From NCBI GenBank assembly GCA_037189585.1, contig JBBCJA010000010.1:1-64000 (forward strand): a DNA stretch of 64,000 nt, given 5' to 3'. This DNA comes from JAEXNA01 sp037189585. Lineage in GTDB: Bacteria > Vulcanimicrobiota > Xenobia > Xenobiales > JADMJV01. Shown here one piece after another: positions 50,071 to 58,499 of the stretch. Positions within the stretch are counted from its first letter, which is position 1, and each line of letters opens with the position of its first letter. The notes under the pieces were generated by a model. It was not told the origin of the DNA, did no database searches, and was given only the letters and a program-made list of their open reading frames with translations. The translations under genes and the position numbers were made by a program.

Positions 50071-52095
50071 CTAGGCCCGCACGGAACCGCCATCCTCCAG
50101 CCCGGCCACGGCGACCCGGTAGAAGAGCCCGCCGAAGAAAGCCATCGACAGAGCCGACCAGAGCAATCCACCGGACACACCACCAATGGTATGGATAATG
50201 CTGCCGGCTCCGATCGATGAACCGCACATCGCCATCACCGAGGCCAGAGGACTGACCATCGAGCCGCCCACCAAACCGCAAACCAGCAACGTGCCCAAGG
50301 CCAGGAAGCTTCCTCCCGCGGAAAGGCGTGCCTTAGCGATCAGAACCGAGCCTCCCAAGAGCAGGAAGACCCATCCGAGAGGGGACATCGGCAATAGAAG
50401 TAGCCCGGCGGACATTCCGAGAGCCGCGCCCTGAGCCTGGTGGCTGGTCGGTTGCAACGTCGAGGTGGCCACTCCCAAAGTGCCGGCGGCCACGAACGAG
50501 GCGAGCAGCATCGCGAGCACAAGGATGCCCTGTAGCGGCGACATCACACCGAAGGCCACGAACAGCGTCAAGGCAGGAGCCGCGACCAACATCTGCTTGA
50601 TGGGGAAGGCCAACACCGCGGCCAATTTCCCCACGACGTACGATTCCGGCGTCAGTCCCGTCAAAGCGATCTGGTCCCAGGCCCGCCGCTCTTTCTCACC
50701 CGTCACGGAGCCAGCCATGAAGGCTCCACCGCGCACGAAGAGGTAGATGATGGTCAAAAGAAGGCCGGTCAAGAGCCCCCGCCCGAGCTCAAACTCTAAG
50801 ACGCTACGATGAATCGACGTGTTAACGCCATCCGCCCTAGACATCTCCGTCCGCGAGCGGGAGTTGCCCCGCTCAGGCTCAACCTCCGCTTTGGGCACCT
50901 GAGCGATACCTCCATTGGGAGTGACGATACTGACCTCTCCTGGTTGGACGTAGACCGGGTAGTTGACCGGTAGGCCCATCACTCGGGAGATACAGAACCC
51001 ACGATGATACTTGTGCCGAATCACTGGCGCTTCCGCCGGCTCAAAGCAACCGTGGCCGTCGCCAGGCTTTTCGGTCGGCTCGAAAGAGAAATTACTGGGG
51101 ACGCTCGGCGGCGCCTGAACGATTTGCTGCAGAACCTCCCCACGTATCACACGAGTCGGCTTGACCTGTTGGGTCTTTTGGCTCTGAGCCACTCCATAAA
51201 GAAACGGGGCCAGAAAGAGGGTGAGGAAAACTGCGTAGCCGGGCCAACGTCCCGCGCCGCTACGCATCTGCCAGGCCATCTCGCGGACAAAAAAAGCATT
51301 GTTGTGCAAATTCAGAGGATACGACTTGCTGTACGCGCTGTGACGGTTCCGGTCTTCGAGAGTGGCGGCGCTTTCAAAGCTGGAGTCGATCATTCGACTG
51401 CTCTGCCAAATGGCGACGCCGGAAATCACCAGGGATGCGACGATTCCGAGCCACAGGCTAACCAGTGTCAGGCCGCTCAGCTCGAAAAAGGAGCCCTCGC
51501 TCACTTTCAAAGCCACCCAAGCCGGATCGAGATAGCGGAAAAACGCGACCGGGCTGCTGGTCACGAACACCGCCTCGACAACCTTGTCCAACAGAGGTAG
51601 ACCGACCAGCCAGACTCCCTTGGTGATCCAACCGCTAACCACCGCCGAGGAGGTGGTCTCCGAGCGGGTTGAAACCGCCAGGGCCAAAGCGATGGAAAGG
51701 CGCCCACCCGCGGCCATCGCGGCCGCGCCCGAGAGAACCCACAGAGCCGGAATGTCAGCTTGCAGGCCTGCCAGCAACATAAAGCCGGTGAGAAGAACGT
51801 TGCCCTTCAGCCAGGCCGAACGCTCTCGATGGCTCTTGAGCCAAAGAATGTCGTAGGACGAGAGCTGAGTCAGACGCAGCGCGTCGATGGTGCGCTTTTC
51901 CCGTTCCTGGGCTAGTGTCGCGAAGAGACTCGAACCCAGGAACACGGCGTTGAACACGAAGCTCAAAAAGACCGCGGCCGGGAAGAGACTGCAAAAACAC
52001 AAGATCACCGACAAAAAGACCAACGCGATCAGCGCGCCGACCGAGGTCGCGATCCGAGCTCCTCCTCCGTGAGGTGGAGTTGACATGTGCGTCAT
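50071..52095 (-). CDS. ABC-2 type permease, duplicated in one chain
   Basis: 674 aa with about 12 membrane segments in two similar halves. Each half starts with the ABC-2 motif: half 1 AQEREKRTIDALRLTQLSSYDILWLKS (about residues 62-90), half 2 GEKERRAWDQIALTGLTPESYVVGKL (about 460-485). A long outside loop of some 130 residues (about 310-430) separates them. So the chain may form the whole membrane channel rather than a half. It overlaps the ATPase gene by 4 nt. Substrate unknown. Confidence 0.85.
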   Translation of the reverse strand: MTHMSTPPHGGGARIATSVGALIALVFLSVILCFCSLFPAAVFLSFVFNAVFLGSSLFATLAQEREKRTIDALRLTQLSSYDILWLKSHRERSAWLKGNVLLTGFMLLAGLQADIPALWVLSGAAAMAAGGRLSIALALAVSTRSETTSSAVVSGWITKGVWLVGLPLLDKVVEAVFVTSSPVAFFRYLDPAWVALKVSEGSFFELSGLTLVSLWLGIVASLVISGVAIWQSSRMIDSSFESAATLEDRNRHSAYSKSYPLNLHNNAFFVREMAWQMRSGAGRWPGYAVFLTLFLAPFLYGVAQSQKTQQVKPTRVIRGEVLQQIVQAPPSVPSNFSFEPTEKPGDGHGCFEPAEAPVIRHKYHRGFCISRVMGLPVNYPVYVQPGEVSIVTPNGGIAQVPKAEVEPERGNSRSRTEMSRADGVNTSIHRSVLEFELGRGLLTGLLLTIIYLFVRGGAFMAGSVTGEKERRAWDQIALTGLTPESYVVGKLAAVLAFPIKQMLVAAPALTLFVAFGVMSPLQGILVLAMLLASFVAAGTLGVATSTLQPTSHQAQGAALGMSAGLLLLPMSPLGWVFLLLGGSVLIAKARLSAGGSFLALGTLLVCGLVGGSMVSPLASVMAMCGSSIGAGSIIHTIGGVSGGLLWSALSMAFFGGLFYRVAVAGLEDGGSVRA

Positions 52096-53219
52096 AGGGC
52101 TACCTTTCCTTTCTCCGCCTCAGCGAGGTGGAGGTACGCATTTTCCAGGCTAGCTTTCTCCTCGGAGAAGGCCCTGACGAGAAACCCGGAGCCTATCAGC
52201 TCCACCAAGAACCTTGACGGGTCCTCGGTATGGGCCCCTCCCTCTGGACCGATCCAGCGAAAGACTAATTCGTCCTTATCCCAGCGGAGTCCCGCCACGT
52301 CGTCGCGGGTCCGCAAAAATTCAAAAAGTTCGTCTCCCCGTTCGGCCGGGAGCACGCGAAGCCGCCGACTCCCCTCTTCCTTAACCAGTTCCGAGGTCTC
52401 GGCCACTCGAATCAACAGGCCGTTGCGCAGAACTCCCACTCGGTCGCTGACTTCAGCCAGGTCTTCCAAAACGTGGGAGGAGATCACCACGGTGGTTCCT
52501 TGGCGGGCCATCCTCAGAAGCAGTTCCTTTAATTCCAAGCGGGCCAGAGGGTCCAGTCCGCTGGCCGGCTCGTCTAAAAGCAACAGGTTGGGTTTAGCGA
52601 TGATGGCTCGGGAGAAAGCCAGACGCTGTTTCATCCCTCGGGACAGTCCGTCAACCGGCTGCTCTCGCATGCGCAGGAGGTCGACGACCTGCAACGTCTC
52701 CTCCACCGCGAAATCGACCAGATGCCGTTCAATCCCACTGGCCCGAGCGAAGAACTCGAGATACTCGCCCACCAGCATGTCGTCATAGACGCCCAACACG
52801 TCGTTGGTAAATCCGATCTGGCGGCGAATCTCCCGCGCGTTGGTGAAAGGGACGTCGTTGAGGAAAAACTCTCCCGAATCGGGTTTGGTCAGAGTGGCCA
52901 GGATGCGCAAGAGCGTCGTTTTCCCCGCACCGTTGGGGCCGATCAGGCCAAAAATCTCCCCCTTCTTGAGCCGAAAGGAGACATCAGCCAGGGCCAGCGC
53001 CCCTTGATAGCGCTTGGTCAAACCCGTGGCGACCAGGGAGAACTCGGCGGATTTTGCTCGGCGCAAGCCGGCCAACCCGCCCTCCGGAATCTTCTCTAGA
53101 ACCGAGCTCCGCTCGAGATGTTCGGGTGCCGACGGCACTTCGGGAACCGTTCGAGGAAGCTCAAAAGTTGTGCCGTCGTCGGAAAGCTGTTGAGTGGGTC
53201 GCCCATCGGGGATCTGCAT
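52092..53219 (-). CDS. ABC transporter ATP-binding protein (ABC-2 exporter type)
   Basis: 375 aa from ATG 53219. Residues ~60-275 are the ATPase domain: Walker A GLIGPNGAGKTTLLR near 92-102, signature GLSRGMKQRLAFSRAI, Walker B LLLLDEPASGLDP, and the switch histidine in VVISSHVLEDL. The A-loop and D-loop are normal. A C-terminal ~100 residues form the regulatory domain seen in drug or lipid exporters. The first ~55 residues are a polar extension before the domain. It powers the duplicated permease encoded next. Confidence 0.94.
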   Translation of the reverse strand: MQIPDGRPTQQLSDDGTTFELPRTVPEVPSAPEHLERSSVLEKIPEGGLAGLRRAKSAEFSLVATGLTKRYQGALALADVSFRLKKGEIFGLIGPNGAGKTTLLRILATLTKPDSGEFFLNDVPFTNAREIRRQIGFTNDVLGVYDDMLVGEYLEFFARASGIERHLVDFAVEETLQVVDLLRMREQPVDGLSRGMKQRLAFSRAIIAKPNLLLLDEPASGLDPLARLELKELLLRMARQGTTVVISSHVLEDLAEVSDRVGVLRNGLLIRVAETSELVKEEGSRRLRVLPAERGDELFEFLRTRDDVAGLRWDKDELVFRWIGPEGGAHTEDPSRFLVELIGSGFLVRAFSEEKASLENAYLHLAEAEKGKVAL

Positions 53220-53274
53220 ACTCGTCTCAGTGTAGCAGACCATCGGTTTTTATTTCAAATCGATTTCGTCCAAA

Positions 53275-54285
53275 TCATCCCCAAAGAGAAGGGTCCCGGT
53301 TTGCTAGAAGCGTGCGGAATCTCTTCAAGGTCGGTGCGACGGTGTATCGACGACTCTCTTCATGGAGCCATAAAGAGACCTCCCCCGTCGTGACATCCAG
53401 AAACCAGGTATCGCCCAATCCCGTATCCCCGAGAGGGAGCAAACTCTCCGAGAGGTCGTTTTGCTCACGACATCTGTAAGTCTCTCGCAGAGCCTCCTCC
53501 GGTGAATAGAGGCCATAACTCGCGCGCTCCTCGAGCAGTTTCAAGTACGCCTTCGGAAACGCTTCCGCAAACTCGGCTTGAAGTTGTTCCAATGGGCTAC
53601 CATCAATGATCTTCCGAGGCTTGATGACTTTCTGGGCCATCCTGAGTCGCCGAGCCCCAGCGTATTCGGGGGAAGGCTGGCAACCAAGGCTCAACAAGTA
53701 CCTTATCACCTCCTTGACAGGCTCATCGTCACAGACAGAGCTACATATGGCATCGTAGAGTGGCGTCACTCCGAAGTCGCCCATCGCGGCCGGATCGGCT
53801 CCGTGCTCTACCAACAGCCTCACGCTCTCTACCATCGCGGCGCCGGCGGCATCGTGAATCGGACAACGCCCCTTAGCGTCGGTGGCGTCCACCTTCGCTC
53901 CCATCTCGAGCAGTATTCGCACGGGCCCTATGGAGTTGCGACAAGCAAGATGGAGAGGCGTCTGTCCCCGATGATTGACAGCCGAGATCGCCGACGAGCC
54001 TAAAGCTCGTAGGAACTCTTCCATTCCTTGGGCCCGACAAGCCAAGTGGAGAGGCGTGTCGCCCACGTTATTCTGGGCCATCCGGTTAGCCCCCACGGCC
54101 ACCAAGACCCTCACGGCCTCAAGATTCTTCAGAGACACAGCCAAATGGAGCGGCTGCTGGCCCTGGTCGTCCCAAGCTTGATGAGGGCGACGAGCCAATT
54201 GCGCTACCCGAGTCTGGTCACCATCACGAATCGCGGCCAAAAGTAAGGGAACCTTGTCGCTCTCCCGGCGAAACAGACTACTCAT
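53275..54285 (-). CDS. ankyrin-repeat protein with C-terminal SUKH (SMI1/KNR4) domain
   Basis: 336 aa. Residues ~15-200 carry five to six ankyrin repeats (GQQPLHLAVSLKNLEAVRVLVAVGA; GDTPLHLACRAQGMEEFLRAL; GQTPLHLACRNSIGPVRILLEMGA). Residues ~225-336 resemble the SUKH-1 fold, with the tell-tale GDTGLGDTWFLDVTTGEVSLWLHEES strand pair. SUKH proteins are often immunity proteins against contact-dependent or secreted toxins; ankyrin-SUKH combinations occur in polyimmunity loci. No toxin is adjacent. The first nine residues MSSLFRRES are identical to those of the gene directly upstream, 4 bp away. Confidence 0.78.
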   Translation of the reverse strand: MSSLFRRESDKVPLLLAAIRDGDQTRVAQLARRPHQAWDDQGQQPLHLAVSLKNLEAVRVLVAVGANRMAQNNVGDTPLHLACRAQGMEEFLRALGSSAISAVNHRGQTPLHLACRNSIGPVRILLEMGAKVDATDAKGRCPIHDAAGAAMVESVRLLVEHGADPAAMGDFGVTPLYDAICSSVCDDEPVKEVIRYLLSLGCQPSPEYAGARRLRMAQKVIKPRKIIDGSPLEQLQAEFAEAFPKAYLKLLEERASYGLYSPEEALRETYRCREQNDLSESLLPLGDTGLGDTWFLDVTTGEVSLWLHEESRRYTVAPTLKRFRTLLANRDPSLWG

Positions 54286-54289
54286 TACA

Positions 54290-54619
54290 TCAACTCCGAC
54301 CTGAGTTTAGAGCCTGGGGGTCCCCATAAAGACCGAACTCAGGACAAATTTGCAAAGGGTGATCACCACCGGGTCGTGGACCAAACTCGTCCAGTCGGTT
54401 CGACCGGTGAGCCGCCCACTCGCCCAGAGCCCGGGGGTCCCGGCATGGCCGTCCGCTCATTCCCAGAGTCACCAAACGGACACAGTTGGAGCAGCGAAAC
54501 TTCAAAACATTAAGCTCGCCGGTATCGACCGGAACCTCTTCACCGGGCACCCCTAAGTGGGTCTGGTAATGCCTGAGAATCTTCGAAGTCTCGCTCTCCC
54601 GGCGGAATAGACTGCTCAA
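54290..54619 (-). CDS. small Cys-containing protein sharing its N-terminus with the ankyrin-SUKH protein
   Basis: 109 aa from a TTG at 54619, preceded by GGGGGAGGA at about 7 nt. The opening MSSLFRRESE matches the next gene's MSSLFRRESD, and the nucleotides match too, so the gene start was duplicated. Then come FRCSNCVRLVTLGMSGRPCRD (a C-x2-C-x(12)-C pattern, perhaps metal binding) and a Gly/Pro-rich tail. No family recognised. A good promoter lies upstream. Confidence 0.62.
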   Translation of the reverse strand: MSSLFRRESETSKILRHYQTHLGVPGEEVPVDTGELNVLKFRCSNCVRLVTLGMSGRPCRDPRALGEWAAHRSNRLDEFGPRPGGDHPLQICPEFGLYGDPQALNSGRS

Positions 54620-54650
54620 AAAGAAATCCTCCCCCTAGCTCGGTTAGCCC

Positions 54651-54679
54651 AAAGTATCATCGAGCACCAATCTTGTCAA
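54651..54679 (-). promoter_or_regulatory. sigma70-type promoter of the Cys-rich/ankyrin-SUKH pair
   Basis: Minus strand: -35 TTGACA (54674-54679, perfect), 17-bp spacer, -10 TACTTT (54651-54656, four of six). It lies about 32 bp before the TTG start of the small protein. Confidence 0.65.
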
Positions 54680-54702
54680 CACTATTTACGACAGTGAAAT
54701 TC

Positions 54703-57700
54703 TTAGCCAAAATCCAAGCCGAACTCGGCTCGCATGATCATGGCGCGGGCGTCATAGGGGGCGGCTTGCTCCTCGTTACCGGAGGCGACCAGCACTTTGG
54801 CGTAGTTTTCCAGGATGGGGATCAGGAGGGGGTCCTCGGTGCCGAGGTTCTTTTCCAAGGAGGTGAGCACGAAGTCGTAAAGCTCGGCCGCCTGAACCGG
54901 TTTGTCTTCCACTCGCAGCATTTCGGCCAGGGTCACGGCGAAGGTCGGGTGCTCGGTTCCAAACACAGTATGGCGGATGGTCACAGCCTCCTGGAGGAGC
55001 TGCAGTTGGCGCTCTTTCTCCTCGCGAGCCTCGGCGATCTTAGCCAGGCGGACGAGAATTTCGGCTCTTTCGGAGTGGCCCTGACCGAGAGTGCGCTCAA
55101 CGATGCCGAGCCATTCCTGGAGATAGGGTTCCGCCTCGTCCCACTTCTCTTGCATCAACAGTGTCTCTGTCAGTACCCGCAGAGAGAGCCCACAGTCCGG
55201 ATGGGTGTTGCCGAGATGAGTTTGGCGCACGGACAAGGCTCGACGATAAAGCGATTCGGCTCCTTCGTAGCGACGATGTTTGCGGTACAGCGCGGCCAGA
55301 AGCTCGAGAGTTCGGGCGTTGTCGAAATGGTCGGGTCCGAGCACCTGCTCTCGCTGAAAGAGAGCGCGCAGGTAAGCCGACTCCGCCTCGGCGAACCGGC
55401 CGTATTCCAGCGCCGGCTCTACCGCCTGCACGTGCAGCTCCTCGGTCTCCTGGCGAACTCTGGCCATTCGCGAGTCTTTCCCTTGAGGGATGACCTTGCG
55501 CGGAAGCAAGATGTTCGAAGAAGTCTCGTGAATCTCGAAGGCGGCCAAATAAACCGGCCCCGCCGCCTCCTCATCGCCGGACAGACTTAAAAGTTCGGCG
55601 AAACTGTTCAGCGCGGTGGCCACATACGGATGCTGCATTCCGTAAAACTGCTCGGCGATGGCCAGAGCGCGCTCGGCACACTCCATCGCTTCAAAGAAGC
55701 GTTTCTGAATGCGATAGTGGCGAGAGAGCGCTTCCAAACAGACAATCAAGTCGGGATGTTCATCGCCCAGAATCGCCTCACTCATCTGAAGCGAGGTTAA
55801 CAGGTGCTCCTCGGCTTTCTTGAAGCGATACTGGAGAACGTAAAATCGACCGGCCAGACCGTGAACCCATGCCAAATCCGGGTGATTGGTTCCCTCTCCA
55901 TGATGCTCTGTCAGGGTTTCTAGCGCTTTGGTGAAAAGCGGCTCCGCCTGGCTATACTTGGCCTGGACCTGATAAAATAGCGCCAAGGCGCACAGGTCAG
56001 GGACCGCGTCGATGCTGGGTGCGTCGGCGTCTCCCTCTCGAAGGGCCAACAGCTTAACGTAGAGCGGCTCCGCCTTTTGGAAATGACCGTAGACCCGATA
56101 CAAAACCACCAGGTCATTAATTCTTTGAATCACCTCTTCATGGGTGGGCCCGAGAATGTTCTCCCACACTTCCAAGGCGCGGAAGAAGTACTGGCCCGAT
56201 TTGGAAATGTCGCCACCAGTCTCGAACAAAGCGCCCAACCGATCGAAGATCTCTCCCACGTGTTCGGATTTCGAACCCATCAATTTCTCTCGAATAGCCA
56301 GGGCCTTGAGAAAACAGCTCTCGGCTTCCTCAAAGTTGCCTTGTTGGCGATAAAACTCGCCCAGGTTCAATAAAATCGTGGGGACCGTGGCGTGAGTCTT
56401 TCCGTAGTTGACCTCGTAGGATTTGAGCGCTTCCTTAAGGAGCTGCTCCACCTCCATGAACTCCGGCTCTGGATAGACGGCGTGCTTGAGGTAGAGCCGC
56501 CCCAAGAGTTCGGCGGCCACTCCTCGCTCGGGATCTTCCTCGTCGGAGACCGAGCGTCGCAGCTCCAGCGCGCGCCGAGTATAGTCGATGGCGGAAAACG
56601 GCTCGTCGTCATAGGTGCTCATCAGTCGTGCGGCGCCTAGGAGGGCCGTGGCCACGAGTTCGAGATCTTGGTCCTCGTCATCGACCTCGGCCCAATAGTT
56701 GAGCGCGTTATTGTAGACGTCAAAGCTTTCTTCAGCGCGGTCCGCGCGTTCCAGCATACGCGCCAGTTGCGTCAGATGTGAGGCGCGCGCGTAGTTAGGA
56801 AGTTTCGGCGCCTCCACCAGGCGCTGAAGCACCGCGATGGCCTCGTCGATATCTCCGCCGGAACGGTGAGTCTCGACCACCAGGTCCAGCACCTGAAGCA
56901 CCGAATCGAGTTGTTCCTCTTCGATCTCATCAAGGACATCGATCAGTCCGGCGGCCGCCGCGAGAAGATCCGACTCCACGTCGTTGAGCAGGTCGTCGAA
57001 GGCGGTATTTTCGACCAAGCCCGTCAACTCTTGATTGGTTACCAGGTGGTTGGCCAGGACCAACCCTGAAAAGCCCAACTCCGAGGCAAGCGGAAGGTCG
57101 ATGGGGTACGTCATCCCGCGACAGATCAAGACGTTGGCTTCGTTCTCGCTCTGGAAAAGAAAGTTCCCGTAGTAATCTCCACGACTGACGAGGTCCTGGC
57201 GCGAGGGGGCCTGGGCCAAGATCTTGGAAGAGCACTTCGATTCATCGAATCCGCTCTCGGGAGAAAAGACCAACTGCAGTAGCCCCTCTCCCAAAGGAAT
57301 GTCGCCGTTGAGTTGCTTGCCGTCGACGACCACTCGAACTGTACTATGCCGAACCCAATTCTGAATTCGAGCGATGGTCTGCTGGGAAAGGTCGTTGGTG
57401 GAGCTGCGGAACAGGTCGCGACTCAGGCCCGTTCGGAATCGGACGATGAGGCGGCTCCCCGGTACGTTGCTCCCTTTCCACGGCACCTTGCCGAGCGCTT
57501 CTTCTTTGATCCCGTCCGCGGTGATACGGTAGCGCGTCCCCGCCCGCCCGTTCCAAGATTCCAAATCGACTCGAGGCGCGCCAGTCAGAAGGCTGGCGCG
57601 ACAGGCCACGGCGATGGTTCGTTCCGACCAAGGCCGTCCTTTGAGCTCTCCTTTGAGGGCTTCGGTGACAAACGTTACGGGAATTTCGATGAAGTCGAAA

Positions 57701-57846
57701 GCGGCCGTCATCTCATTGATGCCGGTAGTGATGCTCAGTTCATGTCCACCGTTGGCGGCCACCATGGCGAGAATTGCTAGAAGATACCCGCAATCCGCCG
57801 TGGGAGCGCCAGGAAAGCGTTGGACCAATGCCGCGTCAGCGCTCAT
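54703..57846 (-). CDS. GHKL-like domain protein with long TPR array
   Basis: 1047 aa from ATG 57846, which overlaps the flavin reductase stop (ATGA). Residues ~15-300 resemble the GHKL-like N-terminal region of the protein at 2879-4840: ADCGYLLAILAMVAANGGHELSITTGINEMTAAF, then VACRASLLTGAPRVDLESWNGRAGTRYRI. Residues ~340-1047 are TPR units of about 42 residues, the kinesin-light-chain type (FEEAESCFLKALAIREKLMGSKSEHVGEIFDRLGALF; YEGAESLYRRALSVRQTHLGNTHPDCGLSLRVL), some 14-15 in all. A scaffold or assembly role is likely. The nucleotide-binding ability of the N-terminal domain is doubtful. Confidence 0.8.
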   Translation of the reverse strand: MSADAALVQRFPGAPTADCGYLLAILAMVAANGGHELSITTGINEMTAAFDFIEIPVTFVTEALKGELKGRPWSERTIAVACRASLLTGAPRVDLESWNGRAGTRYRITADGIKEEALGKVPWKGSNVPGSRLIVRFRTGLSRDLFRSSTNDLSQQTIARIQNWVRHSTVRVVVDGKQLNGDIPLGEGLLQLVFSPESGFDESKCSSKILAQAPSRQDLVSRGDYYGNFLFQSENEANVLICRGMTYPIDLPLASELGFSGLVLANHLVTNQELTGLVENTAFDDLLNDVESDLLAAAAGLIDVLDEIEEEQLDSVLQVLDLVVETHRSGGDIDEAIAVLQRLVEAPKLPNYARASHLTQLARMLERADRAEESFDVYNNALNYWAEVDDEDQDLELVATALLGAARLMSTYDDEPFSAIDYTRRALELRRSVSDEEDPERGVAAELLGRLYLKHAVYPEPEFMEVEQLLKEALKSYEVNYGKTHATVPTILLNLGEFYRQQGNFEEAESCFLKALAIREKLMGSKSEHVGEIFDRLGALFETGGDISKSGQYFFRALEVWENILGPTHEEVIQRINDLVVLYRVYGHFQKAEPLYVKLLALREGDADAPSIDAVPDLCALALFYQVQAKYSQAEPLFTKALETLTEHHGEGTNHPDLAWVHGLAGRFYVLQYRFKKAEEHLLTSLQMSEAILGDEHPDLIVCLEALSRHYRIQKRFFEAMECAERALAIAEQFYGMQHPYVATALNSFAELLSLSGDEEAAGPVYLAAFEIHETSSNILLPRKVIPQGKDSRMARVRQETEELHVQAVEPALEYGRFAEAESAYLRALFQREQVLGPDHFDNARTLELLAALYRKHRRYEGAESLYRRALSVRQTHLGNTHPDCGLSLRVLTETLLMQEKWDEAEPYLQEWLGIVERTLGQGHSERAEILVRLAKIAEAREEKERQLQLLQEAVTIRHTVFGTEHPTFAVTLAEMLRVEDKPVQAAELYDFVLTSLEKNLGTEDPLLIPILENYAKVLVASGNEEQAAPYDARAMIMRAEFGLDFG

Positions 57847-58484
57847 ACGCGGCCCGGCCTCCCCACCGTCTCTGGAAGCGGTCTTTGCAAGGCGAACCTT
57901 TCCCGAGCCGTGCAATAGTCCGAGCCCCCTAGCCGAGCCACCGGATCGAGGCGGTCGAGATCGACATCATCACCGGTGAAAAGGGAATCGTCCACCTCGA
58001 TGGCCACAACCTCACCCAGCACGATGGAGCCGCTTCCGGGGCCCTCTCCGACAGGTATGATCTGGGAAAGTCGACATTCCAAGAAAGCCCTGGCTTCAGC
58101 CACCCGGGGTACAGAGACGATCCGGCTGGGAGCGGGAGTCAATCCCGCGACATCAAATTCGTCCACCTCGGGCGCATACTCGCCAGAGCAAAGGTTCATC
58201 TTCTCCACCAGGTCGCGGCCGACGATCTGGATGACGAACTCCGAGCAGGTTCGCAGGTTGGCTAAGGTGTCCTTGGGCCGTCCGGACTGACCTCCGAGCA
58301 TGGGGCAAAACATGACCGTCGGTGGCTTGGCGCAGACGACGTTAAAAAAAGAAAACGGCGCTAAATTCAATGTCCCGTCGGCGGCTTTTGTCGACACCCA
58401 GGCGATCGGCCTGGGTAAAACCAAAGAGGTGAGGAGCCGATAGACGGGCCTCCAATCGGATGACGACTGTGGTTCCAATAGCAA
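57843..58484 (-). CDS. flavin reductase (DIM6/NTAB) family protein
   Basis: 213 aa. The FMN-binding flavin-reductase fold is seen in VYRLLTSLVLPRPIAWVSTKAADGTLNLAPFSFFNVVCAKPPTVMF (residues 14-60), NLRTCSEFVIQIV, and GSIVLGEVVAIEVDDSL. Such enzymes reduce FMN with NAD(P)H or act as oxidoreductases by themselves. Coupled with the TPR gene by a 4-nt overlap and 15 bp from the HisC-like gene; all three face left. No monooxygenase partner is seen. Confidence 0.88.
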   Translation of the reverse strand: MLLEPQSSSDWRPVYRLLTSLVLPRPIAWVSTKAADGTLNLAPFSFFNVVCAKPPTVMFCPMLGGQSGRPKDTLANLRTCSEFVIQIVGRDLVEKMNLCSGEYAPEVDEFDVAGLTPAPSRIVSVPRVAEARAFLECRLSQIIPVGEGPGSGSIVLGEVVAIEVDDSLFTGDDVDLDRLDPVARLGGSDYCTARERFALQRPLPETVGRPGRV

Positions 58485-58499
58485 CGAAAGGGTTCCCCT

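Noticed and set aside
49597..50281. Open frames on both strands over the 48-bp array, with 16-residue peptide repeats
   Set aside because: Created by the array's period being a multiple of three; no start signal, frames cross terminators, and different frames are equally open.
54673..55590. 305-aa plus-strand frame opposite the TPR protein
   Set aside because: Antisense to in-register TPR repeats, which explain its pattern.
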